Shown here: positions 13,199 through 24,482 of the stretch, in pieces
How positions within the stretch are numbered: position 1 is the first letter of the stretch
Layout: the number at the start of each line of letters is the position of its first letter
Origin: Apteryx mantelli
Taxonomy: Eukaryota > Chordata > Aves > Apterygiformes > Apterygidae
Assembly (NCBI RefSeq): GCF_036417845.1
Contig: NC_089979.1
Location: forward strand, 26,849,958-26,913,957
DNA: 64,000 bases
Reading direction: 5' to 3'
The notes under the pieces: generated by a model
Database searches by the model: none
The model's input: only the letters and a program-made list of their open reading frames with translations
Told to the model about the DNA's origin: nothing
Program-made: the position numbers and the translations under genes

Positions 13199-13300
13199 GC
13201 CACCGCCGCCGCCTGCCCGAGAGGAGGGGGGAGGGGGGGACGAAGCGCCGGCGCTGCGCACGCTCCGCCCCGCCCCCGCGTGCCGGCGCGAGCCGGCCCC
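13079..13300 (-). other. ZNF706: Probable untranslated exon 1 of ZNF706
   Basis: The low-coordinate edge is set by a strong donor on the minus strand (GGCCGG then GTGAGC) at 13079/13078. The 5' edge is a guess based on the promoter motifs at 13.33-13.40 kb. If both are right, the exon contains the triplet tract at 13143-13196, which would be CUG repeats in the mRNA leader. The alternative is that transcription starts below 13143 and the repeat is promoter DNA. Confidence 0.5.
13143..13196. repeat. (CAG)18 / (CTG)18 triplet repeat
   Basis: Eighteen uninterrupted CAG units on the + strand, CTG on the ZNF706 sense strand, are embedded in the CpG island. Conceptual translation gives polyalanine, polyglutamine, polyserine or polycysteine depending on the frame, but no host protein frame is supported. 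It lies in the probable 5' exon or proximal promoter of ZNF706. Confidence 0.97.
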
Positions 13301-13326
13301 GCCAGCGCCGCGTCCGGCCCCGCCGG

Positions 13327-13331
13327 CCAAT
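13327..13331 (+). promoter_or_regulatory. CCAAT box (NF-Y type)
   Basis: A perfect CCAAT in the context GGCCAATGG sits upstream of ZNF706 and next to the D-box. NF-Y sites work in either orientation. Its distance from the exon 1 donor (about 250 bases) suits a proximal promoter element. Confidence 0.55.
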
Positions 13332-13346
13332 GGCGGCGCCTCCCTG

Positions 13347-13354
13347 TTACATAA
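13347..13354 (-). promoter_or_regulatory. D-box / PAR-bZIP site TTATGTAA
   Basis: The + strand reads TTACATAA; the minus strand reads TTATGTAA, an exact match to the TTAYGTAA consensus of DBP/TEF/HLF and NFIL3. It is 15 bases from the CCAAT box, inside the CpG island where an AT-rich octamer stands out. Function is inferred. Confidence 0.45.
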
Positions 13355-13357
13355 CGC

Positions 13358-13373
13358 GGGGGGGCGGGGGGGG
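13358..13373 (+). promoter_or_regulatory. GC-box and potential G-quadruplex run
   Basis: A run of seven G, one C, then eight G on the + strand resembles overlapping Sp1/KLF GC boxes. It has enough G tracts to fold as a G-quadruplex, on the template strand for ZNF706. Confidence 0.5.
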
Positions 13374-13382
13374 CGCCAGCGG

Positions 13383-13400
13383 CCGTTATGACCCTAACGG
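13383..13400. promoter_or_regulatory. Inverted pair of Myb consensus sites
   Basis: CCGTTA at 13383-13388 and TAACGG at 13395-13400 form a perfect 6-bp inverted repeat with a 6-base spacer. Each arm matches the Myb core YAACKG. It stands just upstream of the other ZNF706 promoter motifs. Confidence 0.4.
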
Positions 13401-13950
13401 CGGCGCGGCGGGGCGGGAAGGGCTCGCGGGCGCGGGCGCCGCGAGCCTCGAGCCTCGGCGTGGCCCCCCGGCGGGGCGAGGTGCTCCGGGGCAGCAGTGG
13501 GCACAGAGCGCAACCGCCCCTGCAGCGGCTCTCAGAGGGCCCGGGCAGCACGCGGGTCTGAGGAGCCGGCGTAGGTGGCGGCTGCGCGGGATTTGCACGA
13601 AGCGCGGGCTGCAGCGGGCCGCCGGCTTTTCCCGACTGTGGATGCAGACAGCGGAATGCTTCCTGTTGTGCTCACCCCGAGAGCTGAAGGTTTCGGCTGT
13701 ACGCATCCAGGTGCCTGGGGTTATGAGTCACCATCCTGTCCATGCTGCTGACAAAGGCAATTCTAAATCGAGCAACTCTTCCTCAGCCCTGAAAAGATTA
13801 TGCTCCCTTTTGAGACAGATGCATGCTGATATTCATTATCGGCTAAGTCCCTTTAAAATAAAGCCTTATGGTTATGCTTTATGGTGCTCAGAAAAAGCCA
13901 AGGGTTGCAGTTATGACAATGCTGCAATCATAGAAATAACTGCATTGTAG

Positions 13951-16900
13951 CAAAGATACACCTGGAATGCATAGCCTAGCTTTGACAGTTTATTTGTGAG
14001 AATGAGGAGAAATCAGGCCTGTTGAACCCCACGATGCTGCAGATAGATTTCTAATGAGCTACTTCTCATACCATTTAAAATTTGCTGGGCTATCGCTAAC
14101 ACTGTGCTGCAGCGCTTCTGTGACTGCAGTATGCACATACCCTTAGACCATTTCTTCTCTTCCCGGCAAGCTCTGCTCGCAGTCACATTCCTCTGTGCTT
14201 AGAATACAGACGCAGCCTAAAAATAAGATCTGTTCCTCCTCAGTGGGTTCCGGAAAAATGGTTTGGGAGGGACTGTAGGAACAGGGCTTGAGACAAGGCC
14301 AGACTGGAATCCCAGAGGGGATGAAATCCTCTTCAGATAACAGTTTACGGACAAGACCCACACTGAGGCTAAAAAACTTAAATGAATTGAAAGCAAAAGG
14401 AAACTGTTTGAGATGAGAGAAGCAGAATTTGTTTGAAGTTGAAAGCGCACTACATCTTGTTTTGGCATGTAAGGCAAGGACCACAGAGGAAGTCGTTTGC
14501 AGACTGTATTCACAGTGTAAGTGATTTGGAAGATACTAGCTTGCATGAATAGAGATATAGTCAGGCCTAATAGAGAAGGGCAGTGCTTTATTTTGTATTC
14601 AAAACTTCATATATCACAAAGGAAGGCCGAATGTCTATGCCTCCTCAAATTGCACACCTGTTAGAAAAAGGAGAAACTGAGGCAGCAGCTGTGTCTTCTG
14701 CTCAAACATAGGATTGCCACAATTTGAGCAATTGTGGTTTTAAAATAAACCTAGAGTCCTGAAACAGTTCTGTGTCAGGGCCAAAACAGCAACAGTAATA
14801 TGCTTGCTAGTGGTATTACTAGGTGTTGGTTTCCATTTAATAAAGGGTCAGGCTAGATGACTGCAGTGTTCCTTTCTGGTGAGAGGAAAAACAAAAAATC
14901 TCCAAAGCAATATGGTGAATGCTTCAGGTCATCATTCTGAATTACAGCTGAGCCCTTAGCACAATAGCAGTTGTAGGGGAGCTGTGTAGCAGATTTCTGA
15001 CACTTAAGTTACTGGAAGTAGGTCTAGATGTGACAACACCTCTTAAGACAGTGAAACATAAGCCTGTGATAAAAAAGTTATATTTTTTTTCCAGCATTCC
15101 TGTTTGCAACGATCTCTTCCACATTAAACTGACAATACTGAAAATGATTATATCTGGGCAATGCTATCCACACTGCATTAAAATAATCTCATCAATAGAT
15201 TCTGAACTTTATGGAACTAGACAACTATAAAAAAGTACTGAAAGTGCATGTGCACATGCTTGTGGGCCTGTGGGGGTGGTGGGCACTTTGTGCTTTGCAC
15301 TTGGAAGCAGGTGGCTTTCAGAATGAGTTTCTCTTTGATCAGAGAGAAGATTGTCAAATGAAAAAGTAGCCTTTTTCCTGGCTGATGCTGATTAAGGAAA
15401 AGAGCGCTGACCTTAGTTATGGTACTGGAGACTGCACTTTCACGGATTATGTCCCTATAATATGGCTCTGTTAGGCTCCTGTTGTCACACACACCTGGCT
15501 GGAAGAGAATTTCAGATAAAGCGGATCTCTTGAAGGCATGTTGAGCCCTGGATCATCTCTGAATTTTCTTTTTCTGCTTTCAGTAGAACAAAGTATCTCC
15601 TTGCAGGACAGAGGACCATGACCTTCCCTCTGACTGCTTTGTCTTTTATCCCTTTGTGCTGTAGCCCCTGGTCACAGCATGGATCCCAATATTGTCCAAA
15701 TCATTGCTCTGCAGTTCAGATACTTCCAGAGAGACTGTTAGGAAATAGAACCCATTGTGAAACAACAATACAGGCCCCTGCAGTTGAATTTCTATAATAA
15801 GGATAAAGATAATAAGGGCAATTTACCATTCACTCTTAAATAATTTTTCAAAATTTTTTCGGTGCCTGAAACCTATCTGTCACACCAAAGGGGATATTTC
15901 CATGCGCAGGGACAGGTTAGCAGAAAGAGACATGATGTGGTGAACAGGTAGAGAGACAAAGCTGGTCTGCATACTGGATGTTTTGCATAGCACTGACAAA
16001 ATAAACTGGTTGTAATTGCATTTTATCTGTCTCATGTACTCCATCTGCTTTGTGTTGCTCCTATATGAGGTAAAGCAAGTCAGAGAATATGAATGAAAGT
16101 AACAAAGTTAAAATGAAAAATAAAAACAAGCTTTAAATTGAAACATCATATCTTCAAATTATTATAAATATATTGCAGCATTTTTCTGCATTTCTAGTTG
16201 TTTTTTATTTAAAAACAACTCAAAAGTCCCACTGATATTAACATTCTTCAATAAAATAGAGTAAAAATCAGAGTACCTCTCAGTAATTAAGGTAGACCAA
16301 ATGCAAGAAGCTTGTCATCACATCCAAACCAAACCTACCAAAAATGTTTTGATGGTTACAATTCACTGAAATCTGTAATGATATTATATATATAGAAATC
16401 ACAGCTCCATACAGTTATGACTAAAGCATTTTAGTTTTTGTGGACCCACTAAGAATAGTCCAAAGTAAAAAATAAAAAAGGCATTATTATCTTCTCATGA
16501 TATCACAATTGATCAGAATTAAGGTTCCAATTTAAGGCCAAGCATGAATGTTGTGAACAACATGATGAGAAAAAGGAAAATGCAGGTGCTACTCAGGAGG
16601 GAAGCAGCAAAGGAAAAACTACTGGAAGGTGCAAGAACAGGTTAAAAAGTGAATGAAATGAAAAGAACTGGAATCATTCACAAAATGAGGGTAAAAGTTA
16701 TATATGGTAGAAGTAGAAGAAATTCTAAATCTATTACTACAGTTTTACTTCAAGATAAGGATAATAAGTAAAGGAGGAATGATGTAGGGTGAGATAATTT
16801 GTTAGGTTTTTTTAAACAGTCTTGATTGTTAGTTTTTCTCATGCTTATTTCCCATTTCTTTTGATTCTAGTTCTCCATCATTTCCTAGGCAGGCGCATAG

Positions 16901-19900
16901 GTGCAATTTCTGTCATTAGATCAAAATACCTGTTCTGCTTACCAGTGACTTGTTGGCACTGAATTTTGCTGCAAGTCAATTTGAACTATCTCACATTAAA
17001 GCGACTGGTGTCCTCAGCACAGTTCATTGCTATGAACCATCTGACATTTTGACGTATGTTATTAAATCCAGAAGCAATTGTCCGGAGGTGCAGGATGAGT
17101 TTGCTCATCACCAAATAGGTGTGGCTGCATCTCCCTGCTGAATCAACTCTTGCTCACCTGCCAAGTCCTCCCACTGACATTCCCTGCCATGTTTACTGAC
17201 CACATCTGTTTCCTGCTTGTTTACTTCTGTGCTTGCTATTGATCCAGTGTTTTGTCAATCAAACATCATCTCACCAGCCAAATGCTGGCATGTGGCCAAG
17301 TGCTGCCCTTTGTCATTCACTTGTGGTGAGTTCACATGCTGATGTCATATGCGTGCCTATTGAATGATTATATTTTATGCCCCACCATGACTCCTCAGCA
17401 TGTCTGAACAAGCGATGGGAAGGGGATGTGCCGTAGCCCTGTAAGTGATAGAGGTCTTCTCACTAGATTTTTTGGATCCAGATCATTGTTGACAAGAACA
17501 GCAAGAGATTGGCTCTGCAGTCTAAGGTCGTAAGTCTTGGACTTCACAGCCAATATCCTTTGAAAGGATATTCGAAACAGATGCAATGGTAGATCAGATT
17601 CAGTACCTCTGGATCTCAGGGACAGGACTGACATGACTGCCAGCAGAAACCTAAACAGGTTGAAATCCTCTGTATTTAGTACTGTTTGATATAAACCATC
17701 ATGCAACAGTACCTGACATAGTTCAGGGGCCAAACAGGATAGCATTTTGCTGATTTCCCCTTTTTTTCCTTCTGGACTTTTTACCTCCTCCCTCCTCCAT
17801 GTGTTAACATACCATTCTTTTCCCTATAAATGTGTTTTTCACAACCAGTGCTCCAGCTTTCATACATCCAGTTCATGCCTCTCTGATGTAATATTAACTC
17901 CTGTCCCACCATTGTCTCTGATTGCTATGTGCTACTTTTCCACAGCCTGAATGTTGGCATCTTATGGGCTTACAAGGTGATGGTTTGAACAATGTTTTTA
18001 TTGTGGCAAATATAAAAAAAGAGAGAGATCTACAATCATTTATTTGCTTTACAAGTTCACTAGATTCTTAGCTCTGCACTGGTATAAGATGATGTCAAAT
18101 CACAATACATAAATACTTAAGAAAGACATATTTTAAGGCACTTCAAGGTATGCATCTTTCTGCATGCTACTGCAGAACTAGGTATTTTGTAGTGCATGGT
18201 ATGCTGATCCACAAGCATTAAAAAGTGAAAGAAGAAGGAAGAAAAAAAGAACAACCAAAAGTGAGAAGGAAAGCCAAAACCATGCTCTGTTTTGGAATGA
18301 AGCTGGCACAGCAATGCAGCTCTCTTGGCAGGACTCCTCAGACTTGCAGTACCCTTGCACTTCCCTATTAGCTTTGAAGGACCACCCCAGTAAGCAGCAT
18401 TGCAGCATCTTTTCCTAGTTTGCCTGCTGCCTTTCTGAACACAGTCTTTGTTCTGGGGACACGCCATGGATGTCATCCTCCAGAACAAGGACCGCCTGGG
18501 TCAATGCCCACAGTATTGCTAGCCTCCCTGTGCTGCTCTCTGTACTCGCTCTCCCATCAGGAGACTTCAGAGGCACATTAGTAAGAGTGACATGATTTCT
18601 TCCTTTCTATCTGGACAATCCCCATTTCTTCCACACACCTAGTTGAGTTGGCAGCCTGCCAGGTGCCTAGGCATTCATTAACCTTTGCCAAAAAGTAGAT
18701 ACCACAGTCATCTCCACCTACCTCACTCTTACCCTGCGCCCAGGATCCTGTGCAACAGGGCAGCCTGTGAAAATCCTTTTGCTACCAAACCTTAAAATCT
18801 GACAATCCCAGGGAAAAGGTGTCCCAAAGCTGGTCATAAGGTGTTGTTTTGGTTTTGCTGGCACAGAGGCTACAATTAATTGTCCTTTCTCTCTCCTTTT
18901 TTTCCTCCTATAGCTCCTGACCCTTTGCAGCAACCATGGACAGAGCTGCCTGAGTGAACACTGGTTTAGTTTCCATTGGAGGGGGGAAAAAAGCATTCAA
19001 GGGAGGATGTGACATGGAGCTGCCCACATCCTGTAAGAGACAAAAAAAGAGAGGGCATGAGGAAAAGGTTCATGAAGAATGACAGTGAGAGGGAGTCAGT
19101 TACAAGCTCACAGATTCAGTTGCTCAGTGGTTGGCAAGGCATAGGCACCTCCTGGAGAGCATGGTCAAAGATTGCCTTGTGACCTGTAAGTATTTTGCAG
19201 TCTCTCCTCTTTTAAATCCCTGTTGTTGGATGTGACTTTTGCTAAAAACAACAAGGTGCAAATGCCTTTCTCAGCATGTCACAACTTTTTTGACCAACCC
19301 ACATAGACAAACTGGAGACCTTGAGAACATAGGCTTCCGTTTTTTTTATAGAGGCTTTTTATAAAAACATTTAAAAATAGATTTTAGCTTTGCACAGCAT
19401 TACATACACTCACTATTTTTAAATGCACCCAAATTAATCTGATGCATTCATTCCTTTTTTGTGTGTGCCCTCCATTCATGCTTTTGAGTCTCGTACATGT
19501 TCAAGTCCTGCTTTATCATGAAAATATACCTGTAGATTTTTAGTTAATTCAGAATACCAAGATTTCCCTCCCCACAGCCAGTATTGGAAAAATATGTATG
19601 AAACATGAAAAAAATCCTTGCACCATGCCACATGCAGATTAAAATGTGTGCAGCAATTGTAATTAAAATCTCACAAAAACACACAGATATTGTTTACAAC
19701 TTGCCTCTATCCTGGAGGAGGTCAATAAACCCCCCCCATCTGTGTTTTTGAGTGATTGCACATCCAAAAGATGCCTCTTCCTTGAGGTTCCTCAAAACAT
19801 CTGCCAGCTCGGCTTGCTTCCTTCTTCAGCCCATTTGCAAGGCTTCATCCTTGTACTAGAAAATATTATAGCTGCTTGCTGTACCTTACAAAAGGGGCAG

Positions 19901-22900
19901 TTACTTCTTATCCACAGCCAACTTCTTCATCGCAGTCATCCACTTGCAGATTTCATTGCCTTTCTAAAACCACTAAGGGCAGAGTGGAAAGTTCTTTCTG
20001 CTATCCAGATAGCACATGAAATTTTTTGCTGGACAAGGAAGCAGAAGGCAAGGTCACGTCCTGGAATGAGACATCCCTGAATGAGAACAAAGAGTCAGCA
20101 CACAGAAGTGGGTAGTCCGTTGGAGCCTACAAGCCAGGAAGAAATAAAATAATGCCCTCTCCTGAGAGCCGTGTATCTGAGAAGTGCAGTTAACCCAGCT
20201 GGCAAGCTACTGGGGAATGACAGCTTAACTGAAGTTTGCCCTGGAGAGGAAGAGCCAGGAAATGCTCTATTCCTGCTAAGAAAAGCAATGGCAAGATGAT
20301 AAATACAATGCCATGAGTTGGAAGTGGTAGAAATCCATGAAGAGCAAGAAGGAAAAGCTGGGAATTAGTTGCTCTGTCCAGGGCAACTATTGCATTGGGT
20401 TGTTTTAGTTAGATCTAATCAGTTATAAGGGGAAAGGACTGAGGTCTCTGAAAGACAACAGAGTAGGAGAATGGTCAGGACAGGCTGAAATGAGGAACTA
20501 ATTTTGCTCTCTCCCCTGTGCCAGAGCAAGCGCCAAGCACAAACCCATTAATACCTTCTCCTGTAAAGCTTGGCCTTTTGGCCAGCAGTGTTTGGGAGAA
20601 GTGCCTTACTGCTAGCAGTGCCCACCTGCACTGCCATAGCGTAGCTGTTAGCTCTAAACTGCTACGCTACTGCCTGGTAGCAGTGAGTGGCGGGGACCAC
20701 CACAGCCACACCATCCTCCACCCCGAAGGGCATCTCAGATATGGGTTCTGCAGCTGCAGAACGTACCCTGTTGAAGGAAAGCAGCCTGGGACATCCTACA
20801 GTGCCACACACACTGCTGATTTTCCCAGGTCTGCAGTGCTGGCTTAACCCCAGCAATCTCCTGCTTCGGAAAGAGATCAGTGAGAAACATCTGCTGGCTT
20901 TCAACTTTTTCCTTCTCAGATGCCCTATTACCATGGTTCTGAAGTCACCGCATGTCTTAAAGGCAGGAATCCAAAGAGCCTGCTGCAAGGAGAGCTGTGA
21001 GGACTGTTCTGCTTGCCAGTGTTTCCTGCCAGCTGCTGACAGTGCTTTGAACATAGTAAGGTCTGGCTCAAAAACACTGAAGGATAAATGGGACCTGGCA
21101 AGAGAAATCAGGGGAATGATTTAGTTTGCACCAGTCCACTGGATCCTATTGCATTCTGCAAAAGATCCCAGAGTGCATGAAGTGCAGTGGCGGAGCAACA
21201 CGCTGTGGGATACAGGAACAGAACAGAAAGCACGTTTCTGGAAGCAGCCAGCAATGCCAAGACTGCAGCTATGTGAAGACAAAAGACGTTACTTGTAGGG
21301 CAGTGAGGTGGAACGTAAGCACTGCTTGTCAGAATTACTGCAGCTTACTTAACAGGGATATACAAAGGACACAGTCATGTCTCACTAAATGCTCATAGGT
21401 TTACTCTTAAGATACTCAGTCTGCCATGGGATTGAGGAATGAAAATCCTCTTTCCTGTTATATGGCAGATGTCTGAGCAGCACAGGCAAAAGGCTGCTTT
21501 TTTACTCTGTCCTTTAGCCTCACATTCCTTCTATCTGGCTTTTGCATAGAAACTGCAGAAGGAAACCAAAGAGGATAAATTATGCTTCTGTGAAAACATT
21601 CAGCGCGCATCTCTAGTCAGGAAAGACAGAGTAACACTTAAAGGAGAATCCTAGAGCTGAAAAGAAACAAGAGCTGGTTATGAGGTAACATTAGGTACAG
21701 ACTTTACACATTAATATTTACTGGGCTAGAATACATCAGAGATCTCATTTAAATTACCTGATTTAAAAAAAAATCATTTTAATCTTACTCTTGGTCTGTA
21801 AAGCTAATTTGAAAAGTTGTACTCTTGTAACTTAGCTAAAAAATTATAATGAACTGAAAAAGAACTGTCTGGTACCAGAGACTTGTACATCAGTCCCAGT
21901 AGGGAACTGTTGACTTTGACAGGGCTGCCGTGGGCCAAAAGACCAGGTTAGAAAAGAAGGACCTGGTCCTGTCCATGCTCAGGCAGGTATGCAGCTTCAA
22001 CACCTGCCTGCCACACTCTCTCCCAATCCCTAAATCTAGATTGTAACCCCCTACCGTACTTTACCTAAGCCTTCACTACTCTTCCATGTCCAGTATACCG
22101 TTCTCCGAAAACCAGCTGTCTCAGGCTCTCTAACACTTACCTGCATTGTCCCAATATCCACAGTAAAAAATAACTCTAGCACTGCAAAGGCGCAGACCAA
22201 AGCCTGCTAGCACAGCCTGAGCCCTTGCACACTACAGCTTTAGGAGCAGCAAGCCAGAGATCACGGGAGGCTGGGAGGCAGGAATTTACAGCTTATTACT
22301 TCATCTGCCTTCTCTGGTACAGGGCAGAGAGCACCCGTGATGGAAAGCCATGGCTTAAAGAAGCTTCCTGCATAACACAGGCCTTTTACCTGGCAAGTCC
22401 TGTGTCAAACCCTTCCTTTCTGACTGCTCTAGATTGTATCCTGTAAAACAGACAGAGTCTAAATCAAGATTTGTGGTAAAGGAGATTTCTTCTTCAGGAC
22501 ACTGCTGAGGGCTTGGTGACAGATTTATGCTCCCTATTTAAAAATGTGCACCCTTATGCAAGATGAACTTAGATTGGAAATAACCTCCTAGCCTCATTGC
22601 TTCTGTATTCTTCTCTGACCATAAAGAGCTCTTTGGTGTCAGAAATCTTTTCCATGTATACTTAAAATCAGGATCAGATCCATTTTTAACCCCCTCTCTG
22701 ATAAACCAAAGAGCTTGAACTAGTATTGAATGGTGTTTTGTTAAGAACAGATTCTTGTGGGACCAACACTACTAAAGAGGCTGGCATTGAGGATGGCTTC
22801 TCATTTACAATTACTTTTTGAGATTTCATACAGTTTGATCCCATGCTTTCCCTTGGCTTGTATAAATAGGACACCTGTATTTCTTTCTTGGCTTTCTTGG

Positions 22901-24464
22901 ACTGTGTCCTGGACACACAGGGCTTGGTGTGCATGTGCGGCAGAATCAACCTTCCTCACAGTGTGGCCATCTGGCCCAGGTCTTGCTGATGTCCAGCAGG
23001 CCTCTCAGAGCCATTGTCCTGACTTATTTATTGGATGCCCAGAAGTCCTGGAGAACTTCTCCAGGATCCTTCTTTGGATGCCCCTTCCCATTTGCCCACT
23101 CAGGCAAAATTTCCATAAAGAAAAAGACAGAACCTGATGTTTACTAACCACTGTGGACATCTTGACTCCATCTTTTAGTTGGGAGCCTCTAGCAGTACCC
23201 AGATATGGCTGTGCATGTAAAACAGACTGATGGAAGGGCTCAGACTGATGTAACTTCTCTGAAGCTCAAATCCATTTTTTCTCATAGCCCTGATTCCCTA
23301 GTCCTGGACTGGCACAGAGCCTTCCTGACTAACTCTCCTTACAGGCACTGCAGCTCTTCAACTACATTAATTAGGCCTCTGGCTGGGTCCGGAAATGACC
23401 TTTGTGCTTTATGCAGTACAAGGACCCATCACTCTCCTTGCTTGAAGAGGCACTATAGAGGGCGAGGTGCTTGGGCAAACAGTGACGATAAGGGAAAGAA
23501 CGTATAGCTTTGCTGGCTCAGCACTGGAGGTGGCTTTTTACCACACCCGGCTGTAAAGGAGGTAGAAATGTTTGTCTTGGGAAATAGGAGGAGGTGGAAG
23601 GAGCCACCCTTGTGCTAAGGGCAGCCCAGCCAAGAGAAAAGGCTTTGGTTGACTCTCTGTGAATTTGTTCAGGGCTTTTGGGGAGAATTACATGACAATG
23701 CTAAAGAATCAGAGAAGGCCACAGTTGGTTACCAAGCTCGCTATTCTCACCTATGTTTCTTCTGATCCTTTAGAGTGCATCAACTTCAGATTCTGGATCC
23801 ACTGCCCTCGGCTGTCTTATGATGAGACATCTACACTCTTAAATCTCAGCTGCAGCACTGGATGCTGGGCTGTGGTCTGGGATGTGCTGTACAACACATA
23901 AAGATCCTGACACATCAGCATCGTGCCCTGGGCAAATCCACTGTGATCACTTCAACCAGCAGCTTTCTCACTGCAAAAATATTTGCTTTTAGCAGTTAGG
24001 ACAAAGCATGAGGGAGAGAGGATATTAAACCAGCAAACATACTTGCATGTTATGTCTCATCTAATCTTACAGTGAAGTGTTCTAGGTGGGATTTACTGGA
24101 GGAGAAAAAAAACAGCTTGATCACACAGTAGAAAGTCTGGGTGCTCTGGAGTGCCTGCAGCTCTTATATTGGTTCTGATGAGAGGGACAGCAGATTATAG
24201 TGTTAAGGTTACTTGCCCTGGCACTGTCTAGTAATGACCGTTCAGACCAAAAGTGTCAGGTGGCTTTTAGAAAAGGTCTCAAGATTCTGTTATTCAGACC
24301 CCGAGGGTGAAACAGCTGTTCCATTATACTGTGACAGGAAGACCGCAGCAATGATATCTGATGCAATATCAGTAATCCTCAAAAAGTATGTGATATCCAT
24401 AAAAAACATTTGATATTCTTCAAAGAAAGGGTTGAGACCACGGTGGACAAGCCCAGTGTTAGCC
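13951..24464. other. Intergenic DNA, no gene recognised
   Basis: Only short, unrelated frames are present (145 codons at most, near 20.7-21.1 kb, with an overlapping frame of similar length on the other strand). I could not match any to a known protein family or flank any with convincing splice sites. No CR1 3' end, LTR or SINE is visible. The stretch includes a 14-bp perfect palindrome at 15246-15259 and small T- and A-rich runs. Confidence 0.5.
15246..15259. repeat. Perfect 14-bp palindrome
   Basis: The sequence GCATGTGCACATGC reads identically on both strands. It is within chance expectation for a window this long and is recorded only for completeness. Confidence 0.8.
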
Positions 24465-24482
24465 AACACATTGCAATGTGTT
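24465..24482. repeat. Perfect 18-bp palindrome containing ATTGCAAT
   Basis: AACACATTGCAATGTGTT is identical on both strands. Its centre ATTGCAAT resembles a C/EBP half-site pair. Such a long perfect palindrome is uncommon by chance, but it has no recognisable gene nearby. Confidence 0.8.

Larger units (their letters stand above)
12650..13640. promoter_or_regulatory. ZNF706: CpG island and ZNF706 promoter, possibly bidirectional
   Basis: About 1 kb of very GC-rich, CpG-dense sequence sits in AT-rich surroundings and spans the 5' end of ZNF706. It contains the (CAG)18 tract, a splice donor for the minus strand at 13078, a CCAAT box at 13327-13331, a D-box at 13347-13354, paired Myb sites at 13383-13400 and G-runs at 13358-13373. 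No TATA box is evident, which fits a broadly expressed CpG-island gene. The motif cluster lies 250-320 bases upstream of the donor on the minus strand, consistent with a start site near 13.25-13.32 kb. CpG islands commonly fire in both directions, so a divergent + strand transcript is possible. Confidence 0.85.
13330..13950 (+). other. 206-codon open frame leaving the CpG island, divergent to ZNF706
   Basis: An ATG at 13330 opens 206 codons that run from the GC-rich island into ordinary-composition DNA (about 13650-13950) before a TAG. The first about 90 residues are Gly/Ala/Arg/Pro-rich, as expected of a chance frame in CpG DNA. The last about 70 are of mixed composition, including HHPVHAADKGNSKSSNSSSA. 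I recognise no domain and see no clear donor. It is positioned where a divergent transcript of a bidirectional promoter would start. It is most likely not a protein gene. Confidence 0.15.

Noticed and set aside
12542..13330. 262-codon minus-strand frame and overlapping + frames (12531-13058, 12839-13354) through the triplet repeat
   Set aside because: They are products of CpG-island composition and the (CAG)18 tract (poly-Cys or poly-Ala runs), open in several frames at once. The 262-codon frame begins at TTG rather than ATG.
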